Assembly: GCA_013407085.1 (NCBI GenBank)
Contig: JACCGJ010020363.1
Coordinates: forward strand, 1 to 64,000
Direction of reading: 5' to 3'
Origin: Atriophallophorus winterbourni
Lineage: Eukaryota; Platyhelminthes; Trematoda; Plagiorchiida; Microphallidae
DNA: 64,000 nt
In this document: positions 25,101 through 40,100 of the stretch, one piece after another
How the letters are laid out: the number at the start of each line of letters is the position of its first letter
Numbering within the stretch: the stretch's first letter is position 1
Notes under the pieces: model-generated
Database searches by the model: none
What the model was told of the DNA's origin: nothing
What the model saw: only the letters and a program-made list of their open reading frames with translations
Position numbers and translations under genes: made by a program

Positions 25101-28100
25101 GGTTTCCCCCGCGTTAAAGAGATCCACAAGTTGTTTTTTTTACTATCGGTATGTGGCCATTAAATCAATCATCTTTCTGACATATAACGTAAAAGTGTTA
25201 CAAACTGTTTAAACGATATATCCTTCATAGATTCGTTTTGGTTGACCTTTAAGTTGAAAACTAGCGATATTTTGATGTCGTTTGCCGTGTGGCTCTGTTC
25301 GTTACGCCTTCCACTAACGATGGATTGTGTCGTTATTTATGGATTTCGCTTCAACTTGGCAAGTAAACTGGCCCAAAACGGGTGATTTGTTGCTCAGGGT
25401 TTATTTAAATATTCCTTTGGTGAATCTAAATCTAAAATCCGTTTATAATAAATCTCTTCTCACGACTACAAGACTACAGCTAAAGACATGCGATGGGAGA
25501 CACTTCACCTTTCAATTTCTATCAACTTACTTCGTTCTGTGTGGTTGGTTCCGCGAGTAGATTAAACAGCTTCATTGGTGTCTCAAATTACGACAATCTA
25601 GGCGCGTCGATCGGAGGCGACCTCATTACAGATCGTGATCCAGTCACCTTCGAACACCGTAAATCGTACGCAGTCCAAGAACATCTACATCCTACTTTAC
25701 AGTTGATAGCCAGGTCTTCTACCGACCCCCTTGTCGGCAACGCTAATTACAAACGGGTTTAAGGTTCAGGAAAAAATTTCGCGACCGCTGAGTCTGTCTT
25801 TCAGAAATATTCCGCTTTAGATACCCGGTCAGTATATCGGACGCCCGATATTATCATAAGGCAACAATGGTTGAACGCTTCCGAAGATCGTATATCCTGT
25901 TATCTCAGCGGCCACTCTGGTAATGATGTATTTCAGTTTCCAGACTGACCATAGGACTGTGCCACAGGGTGCATTTCGTTTGCAAAAACGCATTACACGC
26001 ACTATCATCCCCTGATTTCACATCATATTTCGCTTGACCGCTGGCTAACATACTAAAGCTGAGGTACTTGAAGACTAGACACTGAATTTTGTCAACACTT
26101 TTAACAGAACGCTTTTCAATTTCGCTTCATAAAACCGAGCAACTCACTGTACCCGTCAGTTTGACAAACGCATCAGGTCCTCGAAGTAATGATTGCTTGT
26201 CCCGCAATTTGTTATTGAAAAACCCGGTAACTTGGATAGTTGAGCAGTCTACTTGTTCGCTTAACGTTGTGCTACAAACCAGGTCTTTATGCGTTACTTA
26301 GACATGTTAATACAATGTCAGTTCGTGGAGTATTCATTGAACTGACTTATGATGTAACGAGATACGATTAGCAGCCTCAAATTGAGGTTATTCATTCTCG
26401 GGAATCTCACCGCCATTATACCATTCGTATATCCGTCTAGGCCTGGGCACTCGGTGGTTATTTAAGGGCGTCTAACCTAAAGCTGTGCGGCAGTTAGCCT
26501 ACATAATGTCTTGTGATTCCATGCACTTTTTGAGACCGTGCTTCAGAAAGAATGGCTTAAATATTGGGCTTGAAAAACTAGCCGCTATACAACAGCGTCT
26601 TTTTCGTCGCGACTAGGCCACCTAGCACTAAATGTTGCTTCGTCGTCGATTCTCTTGACGACGAGTTCGTTACAGGCCAAGAAGCTGCACTGCACGTGGA
26701 AATCGCAGCTGCCAAATGCGAGTCAAATTGAGTGTCACGGGATATCGATCCGTCGAGACTACCCTTGCAATCACGTGATGTTAGCCAGTGCACACGTCTT
26801 GTGCTTCACATGAGAATGTGTGTGCGTGGCTTGAGCCGTGAACTGATTGAACGGCGGACATCTCGGCCTACCTGTGCACGTGACACGTAGTTTGGCTGTC
26901 GTTGATGCTCTTTATATTCCTTCGAAAAATGCTGTCTTGTCCACTCTTGTTTCCGTTATCGAAATAAGGTGTCGTGTCAGCTCCTTCAGGTTGCAGATGT
27001 GTAGTTCATCCTTAAAGGGGATTTCTTTCCTTTAGTGCTCAAGTATGCCATCAAAATTATCAGCAATTGGTATCACGTTATCCGGCTATTATAGCTATTG
27101 CCACCACTGCATTCGCTTCCCATTTCCTCTGGCAGCTCGTCTAGACGGCGCAGCACATTCTATCTACATGATCTCTTAGGTTTTAGCACTAACCTTATTG
27201 ATAAATATTCTCACTATATTCGTCATTCGACTTGGTGAGGGTTAGGTCATCATCATCATCATCATCATCATGAAGCACAAGTCTAAAGCCAGACAATGTG
27301 CCAAGCAATATGAAGCAGGAAAGGCGGATAAGCAAGCGCTTGAAAAAGGAAAAGCAGGCAAGCGGAATATGCAAAAGCAAATGCGCAAAAAGCAGCTTGT
27401 TTTTGTAGTTTCACTGCATGCGATTTTGTGATTTTTTATAAAATAATCCCGGATTAAAAATTATGACACAATAAAATACACTGCCACCACTGAATTCGGT
27501 TTGCAGCCATATCGCTTAAGGTTTCCAGCCAACTATTAGGTGGTGCTTTTGGTCCCCACCCACGCAAACGAATACGTCCAACCGAGCCTAGCGCTACGGT
27601 GAATTTCTTCATCCCAACGCGCCACGTCATGGACTGGCCACCCGGTTGTTTCTCCCAGGTTCTGCAAATAAGGCGCGGTATGGTAAACGGCGAGGAGGCA
27701 TTCTTAAAACATGTCCCAACCATCGCAAGCGAGCAAACGAGGGTTAGGTAGTACCCAAAAAGCATGCTGTCACCTTCACGTTCGAATACCACTGTTCTTT
27801 GAGTTCATTTCGGTTTTATGATGACGTTTCTGTTTTCGTAGGTGAAACATTGACAGCGTGACTAACATCGTGCTAAATTAATCTGTCATCGTTAGTAAGC
27901 TGCATGCGAAAACACCTGGCCTCACCACCATTTGCTCTTTCTATATTGTCTAGGCCTTGGCAACTGTAGTATCTTAGCCCATGTGCGGTCTATGGCTGTG
28001 CTGGGATCAGGCTTGTGATTTCATGCATACACATATGAATTGGTTACCTGTATCACGTAGATTTGTAAGCATCTCTTTTCGGGTGTGAATATATTTGGTC

Positions 28101-31100
28101 TAACAAAGAACAGAGTGTATGGTAATGCGACAAACATTCGACCTTCCTAGACTCGGATCAGTTTATGCTTCTGTTTTTGTATCCTTTTTTTTACACAAAT
28201 CTCGTAAAAATGTGGTTTCATAATGCATGCCAAGCAGTTAATTCTCAATCATTGTGCTGTGGCGAATATCAAACGAATATGAAGGGTATGACACTGGCTC
28301 GTGTAGACTGTTAACCACAATGGCTGAGATTGCCAACCTCGCGTTGTTTTAATTCTCAATCATTGTGCTTGGCGAATATCAAACGTATGAAGGGTACACT
28401 GGCTCGTGTAGACTGTTAACCACAATGGCTGAGATTGCCAACCTCGTCCGCAATTGGCTGAACATTCAAACGTTGTTCATCGTCAATCCACTGCTCATTG
28501 AACGTTGCTTTCTCCATCTCAAACAACTCAAAACTGGTGATCTAGTGTAAGTGGCATTTGTCTTTCATGAACATGACGAGAATTTGTTTTTCGAACACTG
28601 GTTTGATCCGAAACGATTTGTTTCCGACTCACCCGTCGATCCCTATACGGTGAGAAGTCACCATTGTAAATGACCATGTACACAATGAACGGATTTAAGC
28701 AGTTCACCGACAACCAAGCACATTTCGCAAAGTTTCGTTTCCGAGTCTCTGAAGGATGATGCTTTCCAAAAACATGCTATTGATCTTCAAAACTGCCTAG
28801 ACCTGAAACCCTAAAAGTATATTGGATCCCAGTTCGTACACAGTCTTCGTCAATATGCTGATCTTGACGTGGTTCATCTAATGCCATTGTTGTTGTTGTT
28901 GGACTCCTTCGGTCCATGTCGACCATGGATGTACATCACAATCGCACGAATTTTCATGTTCTACAGCTTTTTGAATGACTAAACAGTCCGATTCGGAATG
29001 AACCGTCTCTCTCAGCGATAGGGAGTACTCGAACGAACTATGACAAATGCACACTGACGGTGTGAACTACGATTAGCAGCTGATAGTAGTATCTGCTCCT
29101 CCCCGGTTAGTAGACAACGCTCTACACAGTGCATCCAAAGTGAATGGCCAAGTGCATGTTCTAGCCAATTCGTTGTGTCAATGCCAAAAGCCTTCGTATC
29201 TTTTATGCAAACGTATTCGTGCCGCAAGTGCGGTTTGTCCAATGGTCGACTTCCTAATTACAACTCATCATAGAGTAGACCTTTTGGAATACGACTATTT
29301 TCCATACTGTACACATGACCCATGCAGCGTACGCGGCGCTGTCGTAGTACGGTGAACATGCTCTGTAGACCAGCTTTTGAATGCACTTCAACATTCGTTA
29401 CTCTATCCATCCATGATATGGTCAAGATACGACGGATGTTTCGTAAATGGAAAGCATTCAGCCAATACAATTGTTAAATATTCGCCTCTCTTTCAAACCG
29501 AATAACGTATACCCGTTGAGGTATTCGAGTAGCGAGGCATAATCCTTTTGGAATCGAGTCTGCTTTTCCGAACTTCATCGATGATGAAAAGCAATTTGAT
29601 CTCCTCGCATATTTCTCTGAATGAGATTGATGATTCGCGATTCGTGTGTTTTACCTAGTCACGTGATTGCTTGAGTTGAAACAATCAATATCATGTGGCA
29701 AGCACTCCAGCACTCATTAGTCATCTATGGACAGGAATGTTTCACTTCACGATTTATACAACGCAAAATTAACAGCGGTTCTGTAGGCAAGGTTTCCTTT
29801 AACCTGGATTTTCTCTCAAACGTCACTCTGTATTTCTGATTATGACACGACTGCAATCTCTGTGAATTATTTTGCATTACATTGTGTATGGGCTCTTCTT
29901 CAGTGATTCACCATATACTGGTGGTATACGATTCATTTCTCTCGGGGTTACATTATGTTTTAAGCTTTCCCACTTTATGCTGCCGACCGTCTAGGGTTTA
30001 TATCCCTCGAAATCGTTTCGATCAAACCAGTTGTCATTTTTTATTATCGCCTTCATTTGTCATATCCCTGCTTTCGATGATGTCAAGAATGATTATACAG
30101 TTTTTTTAATCAAAATAATCGAAGCTTCAAGTTCATTGTTTTGCTCACAACCCAATGAAAATTGTCCAACTTGTGGGATTTGTCGGTTTTGCTGCGCTCT
30201 TTGGCGTGTGTCAACAAATGTCTGTGTTAATATTTTACCGTGGTCCTAATCCATCGCTTGCTGGTTTTTGTTGTCTCGTCGCTGCAATGTTGTTGTATTC
30301 GTCTCTTATTGTCCCCGTCATGTGTTCACATTTCAATTGTGATTTTTATTCGGACGCACAGATTGCCCCTTTGAATGGTACGTTTGACGGCCAAACGAGG
30401 CTGCATGTGGTCGGTCGAAACTTGGGTTGGAGTGTCCAGGATATTTTGGGCAACGTGCTGCTTGACCTGGCGGAACCTTTACCGTGCACGGTGATCCCCG
30501 ATTCGTACGTACGAGCGCGGTCATTCGATTGCGTTCTGTCTCCGTTAACGCGACGATCTCACTCGGTCAGTGGGCGCTTGAGAGTTCGCGTGGGTCGTTT
30601 GCAGTATCAGGTGTGTTTCGTGGCATACTTTTATTCCCGGCTCTCCTTTTAACGGTTCCAGTTCCTCATTGTTTGTTTCATTTGTTTTCGCGGATGAAAC
30701 ACGCTGGAGTCTCACTACCATTTCTATTTTTATTTACCCCCTCATATCTGTCTAGGCCTGGGCAACCTGACAGTCATATCGCCCACGTGCCGTCTCTGAC
30801 TGTGCGGCACTTTGCCTGGATCAGGCTTGTGCTTTCATACATACATACATACATACATTGTACGGATATGTAATCGTGCAGTACATTGTGCTGTGCGGCT
30901 AACACCATGCTAAATTGATTGGCCAACGGTAGTGAGCTACATGCTGAAACATGCTGAAGTCTCACTACCATTTCTATTTCCCCCCTCATATCTGTCTAGG
31001 CTTCGGCAACCTGACAATATCTTAGCCCACGTGCACTCTCTGACTGTGCGGCACTTTCCTTGAATCAGGCTTGTGCTTTCATACCATACAATACACACAT

Positions 31101-34100
31101 TGCTTATAAGATAGCAGTAATTTTTTTCTTAAATTGGTTGAAACAATACGCATCTAGAACCTGATTATTCTAGACACTTACGCTTTCCCAGCGATTTTTG
31201 TTCATGAAGGTTCCTCCGTGTTAATGATGCGTGTTAGTGAAAGCTGTAAGGAAGCCGTAAGGCTGAGGTGACTCTACTCATTTACAACGCCTGATGGATT
31301 GCATTTTCCATTCGAGGTGTGGCACCTCATCCTCGTGTGTCTATGCCTAACCTTCTACAGGTTCAATAGATTTTAGGTCCCACCCTTACCCATTTTTTCA
31401 GGATTTTAACGCGTCATGGTTGTGTATCAGTTAAGCACTCAGTACGTTTTACCCATGCAATGCTGTCCATCATGCTGATAATTGACCTGTTTCCAATCCA
31501 GTGACTGACCAATGTCCACAAAGTACATCCTGCTTTTCAAGAGTTTCAGCGCACACTTCAATTCGTGTTTGCATGCATTTCCATCACACACACTCCACGA
31601 CCGGTTTCGTGCTTTTCGCACTCATCAGATAAGGACAGGACGATCATGATTCGCATGAATTGAAACCGTGGGTGCATGGCTTTGAAAATACTGTTAGATA
31701 GGGCTGGCAGAACTAGCCTGTTCAATCGCATGTGCGCACACACACTAAACCTGATCTGCCTATGTCCACATGACGAGGGCATACACTGTATGTACAGTGA
31801 GCAACAATAAAATTGAAAATATATTATTTTTGAACCAATTGTACATATTCTATTTCATCAAAAGCACTTGCTTGTGTCTGGAATTTATACAATCTGAGCC
31901 AGCAAAGGTTGTTCGGCATAAATCTTTCAACCGAACCAATCTTAAATTGCTAGTGTACCTCATTCGGTTAGCTGTCTTATTTGTGCGACAGATGAGGAAA
32001 ATTTTATGATTATTTACACGAAACCTTGGAATTGGTGGACTTGGCGTGTTGCTTTGATCTCCGTGTCTTTGGTTATCTTATACCTTGTGAATGCACGGAT
32101 GTACAATCGCGCAACATTGCGGTACTGCGCAGGTAACACCGTGCTAAATTAATTTGCCACTTACCTGCATGCGGAAACACGTTGGAGTCTCACTGCCATT
32201 TCCTTTTTCTCATATCTGCCGATGCCTGGGCAACCTGACGGCATGTTAGCCCACGTACACACTAAGATTGTGCGGCACTTTGCCTGTGTCATACATAAAT
32301 ATCCTGTAAATTTACTTAGTCGGAAGCTAGTTGCAATCCAAGACGACACGTTACGTCACTTTGTTTCAAAAATCGGTTTTCAAACCGCTTTTCGCCAGGC
32401 CAGCCTAACATTTTGCGACAGATACTTCAAACGTAAACCGTCCACTCCGCGGTGAAATGATGGATGCTAAGTCATTCGAGCTAAGTGTGCAGTGGTTCTT
32501 TCAAGAACGCCCAAACCTGGAATAAGAAAGAACGTTCGCCTACGTCCGTTCTGTTTTGCCAAACAAAAAACCTATCTCACAACAAATGATATTTACCTTG
32601 ACAGTGACAGTAATAAACCAATTCGTTGTTCCATGTGTTGAATTTACCCAGCATATGAGTTGTATTTTTCAATGACTTTATAGCCACCGAACCCTAAAAT
32701 AAGATTTGGTAAATTGCCATCACTTCGACGTATTCGTTTATTTACTGTGCGAATGGGGTAATGTTTTTTTCCACATAACTCAAGTTGCCCTCACAGAATG
32801 CTCCGTCACTTTCACTCCCCAAACAGGCTTTTTCCCCTCCATTCGAATTCATGATCCCACAACTCACAAAGGTTGCACCAGAAAGAGGGCCCGTCTCAGG
32901 TGGTACGCTGTTACGATTGTTCGGTTCCAACTTGAATATCGGCACCGCACGATCCGTCATTCTCTCGTGGTCTCCCGAGAACACAGTCGATGTGATCCGG
33001 CCAAATGCCCCCGACTCTTCGATTGCTTGTGATATCGAAAGGTCAGTGTTTCACGTATCTTTCATTTTCGTGATGGGATCCAGTTGATATTGATTTAAAC
33101 AGCTTTTGACTTTGAATCCACTTGTTTGATGTCCGTAAGTTGTACCTTTGTTATACTTTCGAGGACGAAACCGGTCATTCACGGGTGTGCCACTATTTGA
33201 CCCGGAATCACTTCATGATTCGATTTTTGAAACCCTTGTTTGTAACACTGGTTTCAAAGTCCATCTTTGTTTACCCCGGGTTCAATACTCACTGAATGTG
33301 ACCTTGTTTTTCCACTCGATGAGGACAAACAACCGGAAGTTGTATGTACATTTTTCAACGCACAAAGGATGGAAAATGTATCTATTTATGCTAGTCTAAT
33401 GGTTGTGGGTACCGCGGCATTTCCAGCCCTCAATTTTGTCTTGTATGTTTGATAGGATATTTGGTCTACTTACTCAAGTCATACCCTGCAGCCGATGGCG
33501 CACTATCGTCGATTGTCTCAGCGGTCCGTGCAATCTGCGGCGTTTTACATGATTCCAAGAAAATGGACACTTGATATCCTACTTTGCGAATCACCATTTC
33601 GAGATTGATCTGGTTATACTGATGGTCTGTGTTACCTTTTCCTTTCAATTCTATTTCATAGGTAAATTTTGTTTTATACATTTAGACCTTGTTCGTCTAT
33701 AAACCTACGGATTAATCTTGAAATCAGTAAAAATGACTCGAGCTTCTCGAAATCTCCTTCTTATACGCATAGGGGTGACCTTTTGTACGTGCTAATTTTC
33801 GCATCCCTTCTATTAACAACGCAACATGATCTATATCGTTTTGCATGTGGTGAGCGCGTTTTGCTTATTCTATTCAACTTTGATGTGTCGTTATATAAAT
33901 TCGCTGGGCAAAGTGCCATACAGTCAAAGACTGTGCGTGGGCAAAGATTCTCTCAGGTTGCTCAGGTCTAGACGGATTAGAAAAATGGCAGTGAGACTCC
34001 AGTATGTTTACGCTTGCAGCGTGCAATACCTTTGGCAAATCATATTATCACGATATTATTTTCTTTTATTCCATCTCTTTGCCGTTTTCCTTTTCACAGT

Positions 34101-37100
34101 GAGTCTGTAAACCTGATCGTGTGTCGCACTCGTCTTCTACCACCGAGTCTCGCGAATTCACTCACCTCCACCAGAACGTCTGTGCCAGCGCCAATTTCGA
34201 ATGCCCAGGCAACATCAAAGTCCAATCATCTGGAGATGTTGGTTTCGCTTTGGAACGACAAAACGCTAACGAAACCGAAAATTCCATTCACTTTCTTCTA
34301 CTCACCCGATCCACAAATTCACGCGATTGACGGCAGCGGCGTTTTGGCCGGGTAGGTTCAATTCACACCGCTCCCCCCACCACTTTTATTGAAAATAGCG
34401 CATCTTATTCTTCTGGGAAATCGGCCCAGCCATGCCAATTAAATCATTTCCCCGTAACTGCGCAATATTGTCTGTTTGCCAACTGGATTTGTCTTTGTCT
34501 TGCTGTTTTCACCTTATCGGACTGGAATGTGTGATAAGGAGATTGAGAAACAAAATACTGGTTCATTTTCTTGATTGCGTATATGAATGAAGCTCAGATT
34601 TGTCGTAGACGACTGTGGCAGCATACTCTGACGTTTACTCTTAGCATACATTCTTATCGGTCAACCGTTATTATCATCTTCAAATGACTTCCGTGATCCC
34701 AACACATGGTCTTGTGCTTAATCGAATAGTTCCTTTTGTCTTCAAACGGTTTACTCTCGTAAATAAAGACTGCGACCCAGATAAGAAGTAAAATTCTCAC
34801 TCAAATTCAGTGTAGCGTTTTGGAAGCTTCCGGAAGAAAACAATTTGGAAATCTGAGATGGACTCTGATGTGTTAATACAATGTACATTTTTTTCAATAA
34901 ACACTCCTTTTCTAAATCGCTGTGTGTTATGTGCAATCGTGCAGCATTTCTGTGCTGTGCGGCTAATATCGTGCTAAATTGATTGGCCACCGGTAATGAG
35001 CTGCATGCTGAAACACACTTGAGTCTCACTACCATTTCTATCTCCCCCCTCATATCTGTCTAGGCCTGGGCAACCTGACAGGATCTTAGTCCACGTGCAG
35101 TCTCTGACTGTGTGGCACTTTGCCTGGATCAGGCTTGTGCTTTCATACCATACCATACCATGTTCAAACGCTGAAAGGATGCGGGGATATCACTTTAGCC
35201 GTTATCCGTGACAGCATTTCCCTTTCTTTTCGTACTGGAGTTATTGTTTCGCTATACCGGAGGATAAAAATATCAATGAACCAGCTATTCCGTACCACAG
35301 GAACCTGATTGAAGGTAGAAAATCGGAACTTGGCATAATACCACGTGTTCATATTACCATATGAATATTATCTGGTGGCATACAATCTGCAATAATTTTA
35401 CCGCGTTCATTCAATTTGTTGTGACATTCTAGTTTATTTTATTCCTGGATTATCCATTTCGTGTTAAGGAGCGCGCCATTTCGTTTCCTTTGATTCGCTA
35501 GCATGTCTAAACATATGTCGTCCGTTTTATTGCCCAGTTTTACTCCCTGTAGATATGTGGACGATGTATACTATGCCTGAGTACTCTGTTCTCTTCATCA
35601 TGCTTTCGCGGCACTTTATCGAATGTGAACGTGTTTTGTAAACCATATTAGAATTATGCATCGAGTTCTCTCGGTTATAAACCTTTCTGTAGTCTGAACG
35701 CATTACAATGTGTGTCGCCAGTATTTGGATTACCATTATGTATGTATGAAATTACAAATCTGGATCCGGGCATAGTTGTGCACAGTCGGAGACTGCGCGT
35801 GGGCTAAAATACTGTCAGGTTGTCCAGTTCTAGACCGATATGAGAAAGAAAAATATATGACCTGTATAGCGATCAATAAAGAGACCAAATTCGAGAAGTC
35901 ATACAAGTTTATTTTCATGGCCACTACCATCGCCAAATCCTCCGTTTGCGGTGTTCGTGTTATCCTTTTCTAGCTTGCGAAACCGGTAAGCAACATCTTT
36001 ATTACACTGGATTGAATGCTTGTTTGTATGCACGTCATTCATCTCTGCTTGTGTCTAATCTTCCACAGGTTCAGACGCATTTAAGTCGCACCTTTCTCAT
36101 ATTTTTCATGATTTTAGTGTGCCATGCTTGTACGGTAGTTAAGCACTCGATACTTGATGTCAGTACAATGCTGTTCGTGACGACGATTGCTTCCTGGAAC
36201 TCACTGCAACCTCTCAACCATGATTCTATACTACTTTTCTACACAGACCTAGACAACCTGTGATAGTGCTTCGGTCCGTGTATTGTCTACCCACTCTGCA
36301 TGATACGTAGGTAGACGCAGGTTGTGATTTTATCACGAAAGACACCCTTTCCTCCACCCGGTGCTCACATTCATTACGATTGCAACAAACAAGTTTCGCC
36401 TATCTTGTACATCAAAGCCGTAATTATGCACAATTTGTTTCAAACTTTTTTCTCAAATTTGCCATATACCCGAGAGCACCTGGGCTGTGTTGATAACCTC
36501 TCAAATATGATGTGGAGTTTGTTGAGCATATGCTCATGCATTTCATTTGCATATTCTTTTTTGCACAGAGGTGGCACAACTATTCGCGTCCATGGAGAAT
36601 TCCTGTTCGTCGTAGAGGAACCACGTTTAGTGTTCTATTTCAATCATTCCATGGTTTCCTCAGTAAGTTCGTGTTTCTTTACGAAGTTTTGAGTCTATGC
36701 ACGTAACACATCATACTCTGTTAATCGTCATCAATACGGTACCGAGCCTAGCAATACGAATCTTTCTATACAATAAAGTCGTTTCCTTTTTCTTTATTGA
36801 CTACTATTACTCTTGTCTATATTTTTGTTAAAACTAGGACCTATGACGGTGTAACGGTCAGTGTGAGATCTGTGAATGTTTGCATCGCCATACACTGTTT
36901 CGTGGCATATGCGAATGATGCTATTCTCTCAGAACTCAGACAGTTTTATGGTAGATAAAGCAGTAAGCTTAACAATAACCATAAGATGACAAGGTATATG
37001 GTTCGTCATAAACTCATCGAGTTTGGAAGCGAAAACCTCAACAGATTCCGAGCGTGTGATTTCTTCAGGCAAAAAAGTTCCAAGTGAAACAAATTCTTAC

Positions 37101-40100
37101 CGAGAAAAAATCACGACGAATATTCAATCGAGAATGCGGAATGCTTAAAGCCTTTGAATGTGTTCGTGTTCGAGTAAGGCCATTGGGTTTTAGCAAGTGT
37201 TTAAGGGGATGGTTTACAGAATGCAGGGATTTTGAATGTCAACATGAGGTCACTACGTATCCATCGTTGGGTAAAATCGTGCAGATTCAGCTGTGCTTTT
37301 ATTTGTTAACGTGAGCGCGTGGTTATTCTACGTCCAATGTTGCTTGAAGGTAAATTCTATCGAGTAACCTTACTCCTCGGCCGAAATCTCATTCTTATCA
37401 AAGACGGAATTCGTTCGATCATACCCGCATCGTAGTCAGTTCGTAGAACAATTAATGCAGCTTGAAGCTGTTTCGCATTTTCATCGCACGAATAAGGCGG
37501 GAAAATGAGTTCTCTCATTCGTGGTAATCTCGATGCGGTTGTTGTACTCCCCGCTTTGTCCACACCGAACCGTCGTTCGTGGGCGTGGAACGTTTCGTTG
37601 CGATTTGTGCAGGTTCGTTGGTAGTCACGTTTGACCCGCATGTGGACTTTAGATCAATATTCCAAAAGCTTCAACCTACTCCAGTTGAATCATGTCGATG
37701 CACGCGGTATGTGCTGGGAGTGCCTGCAATTAGGGATTTTTAGTTAAATAAATCATGTTGAGGTTGAACAACAAATCGCTGTCCATTGCAAACGACTGAT
37801 CCGATGCAGTTGAATTTGCAGACGACTTTTTACCCACTGATTGAGTCCATTCGAACATCATCTACTTTCAACTGATTTTTTTCGAAATTATTCCCGCTTC
37901 TGATTCAACATTTTGTAATTTCACATGTTAGCCTTGCTTGTACCTGGTGGCGACTTTGGAGTGTTTTAGCCCCACCCTGGTCCCTAACGTGCTTGCCGCT
38001 TCACCGCAATCCGATGATGGTGATCACTTCGACTCCGGCCGCATCGAATCGTTCCCCACAAACGAACCGACAGCTGCCCACTTCGCGTCTACACCACACG
38101 CTCGACATATTCTTTCCAGTTCCCTGTCTTTAACATCGACCGAGTTCCCTTTCAAAGTTGCCTATGGCTTCATGATGGACGGTGTCACTGACTCGAGGGT
38201 GTATGGACTAATCAATGTAAGTGATTCGTCGGTTTTTCTCTTGTCGTTTTACATTCTTTGGCCTCGCGCTACGCCGTTTTCTTTATTCCAGGTTCACAGA
38301 GACCCAGAAGTGATTCCTTTCCCAGACGGTGTGCGGGAAGAGGAGTTTGACAATTTCGATCCGTCCAATTTGTCCAAGAGCCTCGATGCGTCCCGTGTGC
38401 CACGTGATCTGCATGTCATCACGACGCGATCCGCAACCAAAGCGAGTCAATTGTTGCGGCTGAAAGGTCAATTCGATGCATTGGTCGCGGACCCGTACTT
38501 GGCTGGTGCGGATCAATTTCAAGTTCTTCTCGGGGAGATGCATCATTGTGTGTTGATTGATGTTCACCCGAATGAGATACGCTGTGATTTGGACCAGTCG
38601 GTGCTTGTAACTGAAAAGCTGTATCCTGTTACCGTGCAGGTACGGGGTTATTTCTGTGCTTTACTTATAATTATGTAGTGAACTCGGTTTTCGCAAAGGA
38701 CAACATATGACTCATTGGTGACCAATGTAATGTGTTTCTGACCGTAGAGGCAGTAAGATTCGCCTCAGTGAGGCTTGTAACGGTGGAAAAGCAGTAAACA
38801 ATGTTTTTGACTTTGAAGCCACTGTTTAACACAGTTCATACAACGAACCACAATGTTCAAACACAGAAGCACTCATTCCTTGTCAAGCGCTCTAGGCGCC
38901 TATGGGTGACCAAAGTAATGTGTTGCTAACATGCTTCGCTCTTACAGACCACAACCGGTTTCTGGCTATTTGCCGTGAAGACAGTAAGATTAGTTTCAGT
39001 GAGTCTTGTAACAGTGGGACAGTGGTAAACAAACGTCGGCTGTGAAGCCACTTTGGTGGCCTTGTCTCCAGTTCTTCGGCTATTTCATCACTGTTCCAAT
39101 GTTCAATGAATTAGATCACTTATGGTACCCTCAACGGTAGGAATTAAGTTTCAGAGAAATTAAGCTGATAACTGAGAAACTACAGTTATTTTAGTGGATT
39201 CGCTTACAAGTTTATCTAGCAATTGTTTATAACGGCATAGTAGATGTTATCGATTGGAATATGTTTGGGACCGATCGTGTATTCATAATACAAAGAAATT
39301 TGAGTGCAATCGAATATTGCGAGTTTTGGGTAACGATAACCTGTCGATACAGATGCTGTACTACGATAAACTTCCGTTCATCCAAGACAGGTCTTTAGAT
39401 CCTTAGCTTGGTCAATGTTTTATAAGGTAGAACACCTGTAGAGCGACGAAAGAGATCGAAAACAGGCGCACCGTGAAGCAAGCCAAAGGTTCATAGTCCA
39501 CAGCTATCAAAAAAAAATATAAACCGCCAATTAATGAAGGTAAAATACCACTCAGAAAAATTGGCGAGATGCAGTTTGTATAGCGTATGTAAAATGTACA
39601 TCTGAAGCGATACGTAGAATTTTGAATCAGGCGGCCATACGCGTAACTAATAAGAAATAGAAAACCATCATTTCGGTTATGATGTGCCTCAAGGATAAGA
39701 CACTTTTATCTAGCGTCACGAACAGCATCTACAGAATCAACTGTAAGGACTGTACGGGTGTTTACATAGCGCAGACTTCCAGGGAAATTCATATTAGAAT
39801 CGAAGAACACCGAAAGCGTGCCCAGAGACAGCCCCGGGGTGCGAGCGAATATCAATCCCTTATTCGTGATTCCGCCTTGGCAGGGCACGTTTTAGATACC
39901 AGCCATAGTGTCGCTCTAGACAATGTGGAAAAATTGAGACTCGGTATTAAACCGTATATCGAACGCCTACATGCGTAGGCGGTCGAAATTGCCAATGCAG
40001 GTCGACTGGCGGTCCATAAGGTAGATGGGGCAGAAATATCTTAAATCTGGCGCTCGGCACTGCTGCGAATGCAAATAGTTGTTGTTCACCTTATACCTAC

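Noticed and set aside
33160..33180. GACGAAACCGGTC as another hammerhead
   Set aside because: A GAAAC and cleavage-like site is present, but the front half of the core cannot be found within 60 bases.
33148..33452. Open frames between exons 14 and 15 as an IPT exon
   Set aside because: The serine codon split between exons 14 and 15 joins exactly; an added exon would break the phase.
35965..35990. GCGAAACCGGTAAGC as another hammerhead
   Set aside because: No CTGATGA core and no stem II upstream in the proper position.
37069..37314. Possible extra plexin exon with a good TTCTTCAG acceptor
   Set aside because: Exon 16 and exon 17 already join in phase and complete an IPT cysteine strand; the frame here does not resemble plexin.
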